A stretch of DNA of 13,100 nucleotides from Clostridia bacterium (GCA_017615495.1 JAGAAA010000123.1:1-13100); one strand, 5' to 3'; shown: positions 7,150-13,100, counted from the stretch's first letter. Translations and numbers: made by a program. The notes: generated from the letters alone by a model not told the origin.

Positions 7150-8247
7150 ATGGTTGAATTTGACGAAAGCAAACAAAAACTCGCGGCGCTCCGCGAAGTT
7201 ATAACGGAAGTGGCGGACGCCTTGGACGTCCCCTCTTTGGAAAAGAGAAAGGCGGAGTTGGAAGAGGAACAAAACCAAGAGGGCTTTTGGACCGATCAGG
7301 CAAAGAGCCAACGCGTCAACAAGGAACTCAAGCAGGTGAGCGACAAACTCGCCAAGGTCAAAAAATTGGAGTCCCGCGCGGAAGATATCGGCGTGCTCAT
7401 CGAGCTTGCCGAGATGGAAGAAGCGTTGGAGGAGCTCCCCACTGTGGAAACGGAACTCAAGACCCTTTCCGAAGAAGCGGAACAGATGAAGATCGCCGCC
7501 CTTTTGAAGGGCAAGCACGACGGATGCGACGCCATTTTGACCTTGCACGCCGGCGCGGGCGGCACCGAGGCGCAAGATTGGTGCAGCATGTTGTTCCGCA
7601 TGTATTCCCGCTACGCTGAAAAGCGCGGGTATTCCACCAAGGTTTTGGATATGCTCCCCGGCGACGAAGCGGGCATCAAAAGCGTCAGCTTTGAGATCGA
7701 CGGTGACAACGCTTACGGCTATTTGAAGGCGGAAAAGGGGGTGCACCGCTTGGTGCGCATCTCTCCCTTTGACGCAAACAGCCGCCGTCATACTTCCTTC
7801 GCTTCTTTGGAAGTTATGCCGGTCATCCAGGACGACACCGAAATTCAGATCCGCCAAGAGGATCTTAAGGTCGATACCTATCGAAGCGGCGGCGCGGGCG
7901 GTCAGCACGTCAACAAAACCGAATCCGCCATCCGCATCACGCACATCCCGACGGGCATCATCGTCGCTTGCCAAAACGAGCGCAGCCAGATCCAAAACCG
8001 CGAAGTTGCGATGCGTATGTTGATGAGCAAACTCGTGGAACTCAAGGAGCGCGAGCAAATGGAACTCGAGCAGTCCTTGAAGGGCGAGCTTAAAAAGATC
8101 GAGTGGGGCAGTCAGATCCGTTCGTACGTTTTTTGCCCCTATACTCTCGTCAAGGATCACCGCACCGGGTATGAAAACCCCAACGTGCAGGCGGTCATGG
8201 ACGGAGATCTGCAGGACTTCATCGTGGAGTATCTGAAAAAGGCGTAA
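7150..8247 (+). CDS. prfB: Peptide chain release factor 2 (RF2), encoded without a frameshift
   Basis: A 365-residue RF2, which recognises UAA and UGA stop codons and triggers peptide release. The SPF recognition tripeptide is at 205-207 and the catalytic GGQ at 250-252, the same numbers as in E. coli RF2, which supports ATG 7150 as start; an in-frame GTG at 7138 inside secA is less likely. Most bacterial prfB genes carry an in-frame UGA near codon 26 that needs a +1 frameshift. Here Leu25-Asp26 are plain TTG-GAC with no UGA and no Shine-Dalgarno-like stimulator, so this autoregulation is absent. GH27 and comF end in UGA, so the factor has substrates. The start follows the secA stop by one base, and its own stop is followed by tsaD in the same way, which suggests translational coupling. 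No strong Shine-Dalgarno precedes it. Confidence 0.97.
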   Translation: MVEFDESKQKLAALREVITEVADALDVPSLEKRKAELEEEQNQEGFWTDQAKSQRVNKELKQVSDKLAKVKKLESRAEDIGVLIELAEMEEALEELPTVETELKTLSEEAEQMKIAALLKGKHDGCDAILTLHAGAGGTEAQDWCSMLFRMYSRYAEKRGYSTKVLDMLPGDEAGIKSVSFEIDGDNAYGYLKAEKGVHRLVRISPFDANSRRHTSFASLEVMPVIQDDTEIQIRQEDLKVDTYRSGGAGGQHVNKTESAIRITHIPTGIIVACQNERSQIQNREVAMRMLMSKLVELKEREQMELEQSLKGELKKIEWGSQIRSYVFCPYTLVKDHRTGYENPNVQAVMDGDLQDFIVEYLKKA

Positions 8248-8248
8248 T

Positions 8249-9286
8249 ATGACCTTTGCCGAGCTTAAGGAGAAAAAGGATCTCTTGATCGTCGCGTTGG
8301 AATCTTCCTGCGACGAAACGGCTTGCGCGGTGTTAAAGGACGGCAAGATCCTTTCTTCCGTCATTTCTTCTCAAATCGACATTCACAAAGAGTACGGCGG
8401 CGTCGTCCCCGAGATCGCAAGCAGGAATCACGTTATCAACGTGGAGCCCGTCGTCGAGGAAGCGCTGAAAAAGGCGGGCGTTACGGCGTCCGACGCCGAT
8501 TGTTTTGCCGTCACCTACGGCGCGGGGCTTCTCGGCGCGCTTTTGGTGGGCGTCAGTTATATGAAAGGGCTTGCTTTTGCCCTCAATAAACCTTTGATCA
8601 AAGTCAATCACATTCGCGGGCACATCGCGGCAAACTATATTGCCGACCCCTCTCTTACCCCGCCCTATATAGGGCTCATCGTTTCGGGCGGGCACACCGC
8701 CGTCGTAAAAGTGGATAGCTACACTTCTTTTACCTACCTCGGCGGCACGATGGACGACGCCGTTGGCGAAGCTTTTGACAAGGTGGCGCGCGTTTTGTCC
8801 TTGCCGTACCCCGGCGGGCCGGAGATCGAAAAGGCGGCAAAGGGCGGCGTTCGCACCGTTTATATTCCCGAACCCAAGACGGGCAGCCCCTACGACTTTT
8901 CCTTTAGCGGCATCAAAACTTCGGTCATCAACTACGCGCATACCGCGGCGCAGCGCGGGGAAGAGATCAACAAGGCGGACGTTGCCTGTTCCTTCCAATC
9001 CGCCGTTGCGGAAATGCTGGTAAAAGCGGCGGTGCGCGCGGCAAAAGAGTACGGTCTTAAAGATATCGCGCTCGCGGGCGGCGTGGGCGCCAACGGGGAG
9101 ATCCGTCGCGTCTTAACGGAAGCGTGCGCAAAGCGCGATCTTCGCGCCCATTTCCCCACCAAGGAAACTTGCACCGACAACGCGGCGATGATCGCAATGG
9201 AAGCGTATTTGCAGGTCAGGTACGGCGATGGTTCGGCTCTCGCGGGGGAGGAACTTGACGCGCGGGCGAGCATTCCCCTCGTTTAA
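8249..9286 (+). CDS. tsaD: TsaD, tRNA N6-adenosine threonylcarbamoyltransferase
   Basis: A 345-residue member of the Kae1/TsaD/YgjD family (formerly Gcp). With TsaB and TsaE it transfers threonylcarbamoyl from TC-AMP to A37 of tRNAs that read ANN codons, making t6A in the cytoplasm. Visible motifs: the ASKHA nucleotide-binding start VALESSCDETACAV, the metal-binding His121 and His125 in NHIRGHIAAN, VSGGHTAVV, DDAVGEAFDKVARVL, the FSFSGIKT segment, AGGVGANGEIR and a C-terminal DNAAMIA. Length is normal for the bacterial family. ATG 8249 comes one base after the prfB stop, and AAAAAGG shortly upstream may act as a weak ribosome site. TsaB and TsaE genes are not in the window. A strong terminator follows, making this the last gene of the secA cluster. 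Confidence 0.97.
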   Translation: MTFAELKEKKDLLIVALESSCDETACAVLKDGKILSSVISSQIDIHKEYGGVVPEIASRNHVINVEPVVEEALKKAGVTASDADCFAVTYGAGLLGALLVGVSYMKGLAFALNKPLIKVNHIRGHIAANYIADPSLTPPYIGLIVSGGHTAVVKVDSYTSFTYLGGTMDDAVGEAFDKVARVLSLPYPGGPEIEKAAKGGVRTVYIPEPKTGSPYDFSFSGIKTSVINYAHTAAQRGEEINKADVACSFQSAVAEMLVKAAVRAAKEYGLKDIALAGGVGANGEIRRVLTEACAKRDLRAHFPTKETCTDNAAMIAMEAYLQVRYGDGSALAGEELDARASIPLV

Positions 9287-9298
9287 GCTTCAAACTTA

Positions 9299-9328
9299 GG
9301 CGTTTCCTTAGGAAAACGCCGTTTTTTT
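9299..9328 (+). terminator. Rho-independent terminator after tsaD
   Basis: GGCGTTTCC (9299-9307) pairs with GGAAAACGCC (9311-9320) around a three-base loop, with one bulged base, and is followed by seven T residues (9322-9328). It starts 12 bases after the tsaD stop and separates the secA cluster from the str operon. Confidence 0.9.
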
Positions 9329-9353
9329 GTTTAAAAATTTTATCGTTATTTAT

Positions 9354-9382
9354 TTGACTATCCGCTATAGAATTGATAAAAT
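9354..9382 (+). promoter_or_regulatory. Main promoter of the str operon
   Basis: TTGACT (9354-9359), 17 bases, TAAAAT (9377-9382), preceded by TGA so that it reads as an extended -10. The predicted start is near 9389, leaving a leader of about 46 bases with the Shine-Dalgarno GGAGGG (9424-9429). It sits just downstream of the tsaD terminator, which is the expected arrangement. Confidence 0.8.
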
Positions 9383-9390
9383 AAAAGGGC

Positions 9391-9410
9391 TTGTGAGTAA
9401 TTGCAAGTAA
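9391..9410 (+). repeat. Imperfect tandem 10-base repeat in the str operon leader
   Basis: TTGTGAGTAA (9391-9400) is followed directly by TTGCAAGTAA (9401-9410), matching at 8 of 10 positions. It lies just downstream of the predicted transcription start. The one-turn spacing would suit a protein site on DNA, but it may be chance in an AT-rich leader. Confidence 0.5.
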
Positions 9411-9434
9411 TTTTGTCGTCATCGGAGGGTTACC

Positions 9435-9692
9435 ATGACGGGAGAATATGATAATTTAATTGATAATTCCTCCAAGAGATTTGTTGGGCTGAAGCAGGTC
9501 TTGCGGGGTATTACAGACGGCACGGTATGGTGTGTAATAGTGTCGTCCGACTGTGAAGAATTTATCAAAGCGAAGCTTCGCGAGGAAGCGCGCGGCAAAG
9601 GGGTCGAAATCAAGAAGGGGCCGGAAATGAACGTCCTCGGAAAGAAAGTAGGCATCGACGTCGGCGCGGCGGTCGTCGGGCTCGTCAGATAA
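9435..9692 (+). CDS. ybxF: L7Ae/L30e/YbxF-like ribosomal protein
   Basis: An 85-residue protein of the L7Ae/L30e/S12e/Gadd45 fold. Visible: KRFVGLKQVLRGITDG at the start, a central beta strand and helix (VIVSSDCEEFIKAKLREEA), and the typical end LGKKVGIDVGAAVVGLVR. Bacillus subtilis YbxF, which lies directly ahead of rpsL, has the same size and position and is known to bind kink-turn RNA; here the position is the same. It probably associates with ribosomal or other kink-turn RNA; a specific role cannot be read from sequence. ATG 9435 follows GGAGGG at good spacing. It is the first gene of this operon, because rpoB and rpoC, common upstream neighbours, are replaced by tsaD and a terminator. 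Confidence 0.88.
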   Translation: MTGEYDNLIDNSSKRFVGLKQVLRGITDGTVWCVIVSSDCEEFIKAKLREEARGKGVEIKKGPEMNVLGKKVGIDVGAAVVGLVR

Positions 9693-9700
9693 AAGCAGTC

Positions 9701-9778
9701 GATTCGGAGGAAACTCCGGGGTTATGCAGGCTGCGCCTTCGGGCGCAAGGAGCGCAGAGTTCCAAGGGTTGACGGAAC
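9701..9778 (+). promoter_or_regulatory. Structured intercistronic RNA before rpsL
   Basis: Three local hairpins occupy the spacer between ybxF and rpsL. CGGAG-GAAA-CTCCG (9705-9718) has a GNRA tetraloop. GCGCC-TTCG-GGCGC (9733-9746) has a UUCG tetraloop closed by C-G. GTTCC (9759-9763) pairs with GGAAC (9774-9778). CTGCGC (9731-9736) could instead pair with GCGCAG (9752-9757), which competes with the UUCG hairpin and gives two alternative folds. The rpsL Shine-Dalgarno AAGGAGG (9794-9800) lies just downstream and is free in these folds. Possible roles are a ribosomal protein binding site or an RNase processing site; neither is shown. Confidence 0.55.
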
Positions 9779-9807
9779 AAAGCGCAAGACTATAAGGAGG
9801 TCAGTAT

Positions 9808-10179
9808 ATGCCAACAATCAATCAGTTAATTAGGCACGGTAGAGAGAAGCAGGAGTCCAAGACTCTGGCTCCTATCCTGCAGAGCTGCCCGCAACGTCGC
9901 GGCGTTTGCCTGTCGGTCACTACCACCACGCCTAAGAAGCCGAACTCCGCTATGCGTAAGATCGCGAGGGTGCGCCTCTCCAACGGCATGGAAGGTACCG
10001 TTTATATTCCCGGTATCGGCCACAACCTGCAGGAGCACAGCGTCGTGTTGATCCGCGGCGGCAGAGTTAAGGACTTACCTGGTGTTAGGTATCATATCGT
10101 GCGTGGTGCGCTCGATACTGCCGGCGTTGCGAAGCGCAAGCAGGCTCGTAGTAAGTACGGCGCAAAGAAGTCCAAGTAA
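9808..10179 (+). CDS. rpsL: 30S ribosomal protein S12
   Basis: A 123-residue S12, part of the decoding centre of the small subunit. The family core is clear: TTPKKPNSAMRKIARVRL, YIPGIGHNLQEHSVVLIRGG and RVKDLPGVRYHIVRGALDT. Lys43 and Lys88, the usual sites of streptomycin-resistance changes, have the wild-type residue. Asp89 is the position methylthiolated by RimO in other bacteria. The N-terminal part (RHGREKQESKTLAPILQS) is less conserved, and CLSV replaces the more common CTRV after PQRRGV; Cys27 and Cys34 are retained. AAGGAGG at 9794-9800 sits at ideal distance from ATG 9808. It is the second gene of the str operon. Confidence 0.98.
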   Translation: MPTINQLIRHGREKQESKTLAPILQSCPQRRGVCLSVTTTTPKKPNSAMRKIARVRLSNGMEGTVYIPGIGHNLQEHSVVLIRGGRVKDLPGVRYHIVRGALDTAGVAKRKQARSKYGAKKSK

Positions 10180-10193
10180 TACCTAAGTAATAC
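10174..10193 (+). repeat. Tandem 9-base repeat at the rpsL stop codon
   Basis: AAGTAATAC occurs at 10174-10182 and again at 10185-10193, an 11-base period. The first copy contains the rpsL stop codon (TAA at 10177-10179), so the second repeats the stop context in the spacer. It may be a small local duplication. Confidence 0.6.
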
Positions 10194-10229
10194 AACGATT
10201 AAGATTAATATATAAGGAGATAATTTAGT

Positions 10230-10700
10230 ATGCCAAGAAGAAGTGGTGTGCCTAAGCGTGACGTGCTTCCCGATCCGATTTATCATGACAAAGTCGTGAC
10301 CAAACTCGTCAACCAAATTATGCTTGACGGCAAGAAAGGGACCGCGGAGAGCATCGTTTACGGGGCATTTCATATTGTAGAGGAAAAGACCGGATCCGGC
10401 GCGATCGAGGTGTTCAAGAAGGCGCTTGCCAACGTGATGCCCCAGGTCGAGGTGAAGGCAAGAAGGGTCGGCGGCGCGACGTATCAAGTTCCGCAGGAGA
10501 TCCGCGAAGAAAGAAGGCAAACTTTGGGCATTCGTTGGCTCGTTACTTTCATGAGAAAGCGCGGCGAGAAGACGAGCGACCAGAGGCTTGCGGGCGAGCT
10601 CATGGACGCGGCAAACGGCTTGGGCAACGCAGTGAAGAAGAGAGACGAAATGCATCGTATGGCAGAAGCCAACAAGGCGTTCGCTCATTATCGTTGGTAG
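10230..10700 (+). CDS. rpsG: 30S ribosomal protein S7
   Basis: A 156-residue S7, which nucleates assembly of the head of the small subunit by binding the 3' domain of 16S rRNA and lines the E site. Visible family blocks: MPRRSGVPKRDVLPDPIYHD at the start, KLVNQIMLDGKKGTAE, ALANVMPQVEVKARRVGGATYQVP, and RWLVTFMRKRGEKTSDQRLAGELMDA, ending in FAHYRW. Length equals that of typical Bacillota S7. AAGGAG (10214-10219) precedes ATG 10230. In other bacteria S7 represses translation of its own operon, and a similar feedback is possible here, but I see no recognisable S7-binding structure in the short AT-rich spacer before it. fusA follows after nine bases. Confidence 0.98.
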   Translation: MPRRSGVPKRDVLPDPIYHDKVVTKLVNQIMLDGKKGTAESIVYGAFHIVEEKTGSGAIEVFKKALANVMPQVEVKARRVGGATYQVPQEIREERRQTLGIRWLVTFMRKRGEKTSDQRLAGELMDAANGLGNAVKKRDEMHRMAEANKAFAHYRW

Positions 10701-10709
10701 GATAAATAA

Positions 10710-12773
10710 ATGAGAGACACAGCGATTGAAAAAACCAGAAATATAGGCATCATGGCGCACATCGACGCCGGCAAAACCACGACGTCCGAGCGTATCTTGT
10801 ACTATACCGGCAAGACGCGTAAGATCGGCGAAGTGCACGACGGCGGCGCAACGATGGACTGGATGGAGCAAGAGCAGGAGCGTGGTATCACCATCACTTC
10901 CGCCGCTACCACCGTTCAATGGAAAGATTGCGCTATCAACCTCATCGACACCCCGGGACACGTTGACTTCACCGTGGAAGTGGAGCGTTCGCTCCGCGTT
11001 CTTGACGGCGCGGTCGCCGTTTTCTGTGCTAAGAGCGGCGTTGAGCCCCAGTCCGAAACTGTGTGGCGTCAAGCTACCAAGTACAAAGTTCCGCGCATCG
11101 CGTTCGTCAACAAGATGGACATCGAGGGCGCAAACTTCCCGCGCGTTATCGATATGATGAAGAAGAGGCTCGGCGCCAACGCCGTTGCTTTCGAACTTCC
11201 TATCGGTCAAGCCAAGGAGTTTAAGGGTATCATCGACCTTCTCAACATGAAGGCGGACATCTATCACAACGACGACGGTAAAGTCTTCGACGTGACCGAC
11301 GTTCCCGCCGATATGATGGAAGCCGCCAAGGCCGCTCGCGCCGAACTCGTTGAAAAGATCTGCGAGTGCGACGACGACCTCATGGAAAAGTTCATCATGG
11401 AAGAGGAGATCAGCGTGCCTGAGCTCAAGGCGGCGCTCCGTAAGGGCGTCATCGCCAACCAAGTCGTTCCCGTGCTTTGCGGTAGCGCGTTTAAGAACAA
11501 GGGCGTGCAAGCGCTTCTCGACGCCATCGTGGATTACCTCCCGTCGCCTATCGATATCGGCGCGACCGAAGGTATCGACCCCAAGGATCACGACGTCGTT
11601 TTGACGCGCGAGCCTTCCGATTCCGCTCCGTTCAGCGCTCTTGCGTTTAAGATCATGACCGACCCGTTTGTCGGTAGGCTTACTTTCGTGCGTGTTTACA
11701 GCGGCGTTTTGAAGAGCGGTGACTCCGTCCTCAATGCCAACAAGGGCAAGGGCGAGCGTATCAACCGTATTCTCCGCATGCACGCTAACGAGCGTAAGGA
11801 AGTGGAAAGCCTTTCCACCGGTGAGATCGGCGCCGTTATCGGCCTGAAGAACACCACGACGGGCAACACCCTTTGCGACGAGAAGTATCCCATCGCTTTC
11901 GGTGAGATGACCTTCCCCGAGCCGGTTATCACGCAGGCGATCGAGCCCAAGACCAAGGCTGGCCAAGACAAGATGGCGGTTGCTATCCAAAAGCTTGCCG
12001 AGGAAGACCCGACCTTCCGCGTTTACACCGATCAGGAAACCGGTCAGACCATCATCGCCGGTATGGGTGAGTTGCACCTTGAGATCATCATGGATCGTTT
12101 GGTCCGTGAGTTCCACGTCGAAGCAAACATCGGTAAGCCTGAAGTTGCTTACAGAGAGCGCTTTAAGGGCGCCTGCGACGTCGAAGGTAAGCACATCAAG
12201 CAGAGCGGTGGTCACGGTCAGTACGGTCACTGTAAGATCAAGGTCACTCCGGGTGAACCGGGCTCCGGCCTCGTTATCGAGGACGACACCGTCGGTGGCT
12301 CCATCCCCAAGGAATACTTGCCCGCTGTTATGGACGGTATCCGCGAAGCTTCCAAGACCGGTTTGTTCGGTTACGAGATCCTTGACTTCCACGTGAGCAT
12401 CTACGATGGTAGCTACCACGAAGTCGACTCTTCCGAACTTGCCTTTAAGATCGCCGGTTCTTTGGCTCTTAAGGCGGCTATGGAAAAGGTTGGCACCTCG
12501 CTTCTCGAACCCATCGCGCAGGTCAACATCACCGTTCCCGAAGAGTACCTCGGCGAAGTGATGAACACGATCTCCAAGCGTCGCGGCAGGATCAAGGCGA
12601 TGGAAGCGGATGGCAACATCCAAAACGTCGAGGCGGAAGTACCGCTTGGCGAAATGTTCGGTTACGCAACCACGCTCCGCAGCGCAACTGCGGGTCGCGG
12701 CAACTTCGTGATGGCTTTCAAGCATTATGATCTTGCTCCCGAAAGTGTTGTTGCAAAATTCAAAGTAAAGTAG
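10710..12773 (+). CDS. fusA: Elongation factor G (EF-G)
   Basis: A 687-residue EF-G, the GTPase that drives tRNA-mRNA translocation on the ribosome. GTPase motifs: AHIDAGKTT (16-24), switch I ending ERGITI (57-62), DTPGH (80-84) and NKMD (134-137). The later domains are complete: the beta barrel (TDPFVGRLTFVRVYSG), domain III (EDPTFRVYTDQETGQTIIAG), domain IV (QSGGHGQYGHCKIKV) and domain V (RRGRIKAMEADGNIQNVEA). The sequence is of the canonical translocase type rather than a short or mitochondrial-like paralogue. Its ribosome site is modest: TAGGA (10698-10702) overlaps the rpsG stop, so coupling to rpsG translation is likely. The codons avoid TTA, CTA and TCA almost completely. The gene ends in TAG inside the probable tuf promoter. 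Confidence 0.98.
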   Translation: MRDTAIEKTRNIGIMAHIDAGKTTTSERILYYTGKTRKIGEVHDGGATMDWMEQEQERGITITSAATTVQWKDCAINLIDTPGHVDFTVEVERSLRVLDGAVAVFCAKSGVEPQSETVWRQATKYKVPRIAFVNKMDIEGANFPRVIDMMKKRLGANAVAFELPIGQAKEFKGIIDLLNMKADIYHNDDGKVFDVTDVPADMMEAAKAARAELVEKICECDDDLMEKFIMEEEISVPELKAALRKGVIANQVVPVLCGSAFKNKGVQALLDAIVDYLPSPIDIGATEGIDPKDHDVVLTREPSDSAPFSALAFKIMTDPFVGRLTFVRVYSGVLKSGDSVLNANKGKGERINRILRMHANERKEVESLSTGEIGAVIGLKNTTTGNTLCDEKYPIAFGEMTFPEPVITQAIEPKTKAGQDKMAVAIQKLAEEDPTFRVYTDQETGQTIIAGMGELHLEIIMDRLVREFHVEANIGKPEVAYRERFKGACDVEGKHIKQSGGHGQYGHCKIKVTPGEPGSGLVIEDDTVGGSIPKEYLPAVMDGIREASKTGLFGYEILDFHVSIYDGSYHEVDSSELAFKIAGSLALKAAMEKVGTSLLEPIAQVNITVPEEYLGEVMNTISKRRGRIKAMEADGNIQNVEAEVPLGEMFGYATTLRSATAGRGNFVMAFKHYDLAPESVVAKFKVK

Positions 12774-12779
12774 TATAAT
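12751..12779 (+). promoter_or_regulatory. Internal promoter for tuf
   Basis: TTGCAA (12751-12756), 17 bases, perfect TATAAT (12774-12779). The fusA stop codon (12771-12773) abuts the -10. The predicted start is near 12786, so tuf could be made at higher levels than the upstream operon genes. The -35 matches at four of six positions. Confidence 0.6.
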
Positions 12780-12790
12780 AAAGAAATGTT

Positions 12791-12805
12791 GCAGCGGATA
12801 GCTGC
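12791..12805 (+). other. Small hairpin in the tuf leader
   Basis: GCAGC (12791-12795) pairs with GCTGC (12801-12805) around the loop GGATA. It lies about five bases after the predicted tuf transcription start. There is no T-run, so it is not a terminator; it may stabilise the 5' end of the tuf mRNA. Confidence 0.4.
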
Positions 12806-12848
12806 TTCAAAATATTATTGTTAAAAGTAATTAGGAGGATAATTAACA

Positions 12849-13100
12849 ATGGCAAAGGAAAAATTTGACAAAAGCAAAGTGCACGTTAACGTCGGAACCA
12901 TTGGTCACGTCGACCACGGCAAGACGACCTTGACAGCAGCTATCACGATGTACTGTGCTAACAAGGGCAATGCGGCGTCCATGAAGTATGACGAGATCGA
13001 CAAGGCCCCCGAAGAGAAGGCACGTGGTATCACAATCAACACCGCTCACGTTGAGTATCAGACCGAGAAGAGACACTACGCTCACGTTGACTGCCCGGGA
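12849..13100 (+). CDS. tuf: Elongation factor Tu, 3' end missing
   Basis: The first 84 codons of EF-Tu, the GTPase that delivers aminoacyl-tRNA to the ribosome; the gene runs off the right end of the window. Visible: MAKEKFDKSKVHVNVGTIG, the P-loop GHVDHGKTT (19-27), switch I with APEEKARGITINTAHVEY, and HVDCPG of the DxxG motif at the last codon. AGGAGG (12833-12838) precedes ATG 12849. Position after fusA is the normal str-operon order. Whether a second tuf copy exists elsewhere cannot be told. Confidence 0.98.
   Translation, partial: MAKEKFDKSKVHVNVGTIGHVDHGKTTLTAAITMYCANKGNAASMKYDEIDKAPEEKARGITINTAHVEYQTEKRHYAHVDCPG

Noticed and set aside
4509..7172. Very long minus-strand open frame opposite secA
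   Set aside because: It is in codon register with secA and is explained by the absence of TTA, CTA and TCA codons in secA. The translation has low-complexity, His/Asp/Val-rich sequence unlike any family.
9705..9746. Resemblance to the GAGGAAAGUCCGGGC segment of RNase P RNA
   Set aside because: Only a short stretch is similar. The spacer is 115 bases, far too short for RNase P RNA, and other conserved regions are missing.
9733..9757. Kink-turn for the L7Ae-like protein, suggested by GCGC-AAG-GA-GCGC
   Set aside because: The bulged strand looks right, but no partner strand with the needed GA step and matching flanking stems is present.
10092..12725. Very long minus-strand open frame opposite rpsG and fusA
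   Set aside because: Same cause: it is in register with both genes, and it has no ribosome site or recognisable domain.
1..13100. Search for a defence system, CRISPR array, insertion sequence or tRNA
   Set aside because: All coding space is accounted for by housekeeping genes and the GH27-rhodanese gene. No regularly spaced repeats, transposase or tRNA-like fold was seen.

Overview
The window is a chromosomal housekeeping region of a bacterium, most likely an uncultured member of the Bacillota (Clostridia-like). This rests on four things: the close linkage of a ComF-family gene, secA and prfB; an L7Ae-type ribosomal protein gene directly ahead of rpsL-rpsG-fusA-tuf; Shine-Dalgarno sites of the AGGAGG type; and sigma-A-like promoters. 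Base composition is moderately GC-rich in genes, with AT-rich spacers. All genes lie on the + strand. The lineage call is an inference from gene order and cannot be made finer here.

Layout. Positions 1-1494: the 3' part of a GH27 glycoside hydrolase fused at its C-terminus to a rhodanese domain; its start lies left of the window. 1501-4461: a promoter with almost no leader, then recD2 (RecD-like helicase) overlapping a ComF-family phosphoribosyltransferase gene. 4472-9286: a symmetric promoter followed by secA, prfB and tsaD, packed with single-base gaps, ending in a Rho-independent terminator (9299-9328). 9354-13100: the str operon, with its own promoter, encoding an L7Ae/YbxF-like protein, S12, S7, EF-G and the start of EF-Tu. 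A structured 115-base spacer precedes rpsL, and a second promoter lies in front of tuf. No stretch over 300 bases lacks a gene.

Functionally the genes cover DNA repair (RecD2), protein export (SecA), translation termination (RF2), the universal t6A tRNA modification (TsaD), and ribosome structure and elongation (S12, S7, EF-G, EF-Tu). The linkage of prfB, tsaD and the str operon gives a translation-centred block. The GH27-rhodanese protein is the only accessory-type gene.

I see no mobile element, CRISPR array, tRNA, rRNA or defence system. The most notable items are the GH27-rhodanese fusion, the mirror-symmetric promoter ahead of secA that predicts antisense transcription into the ComF gene, the apparently leaderless recD2 mRNA, an RF2 gene that has lost the usual frameshift site, and the hairpin-rich spacer before rpsL.
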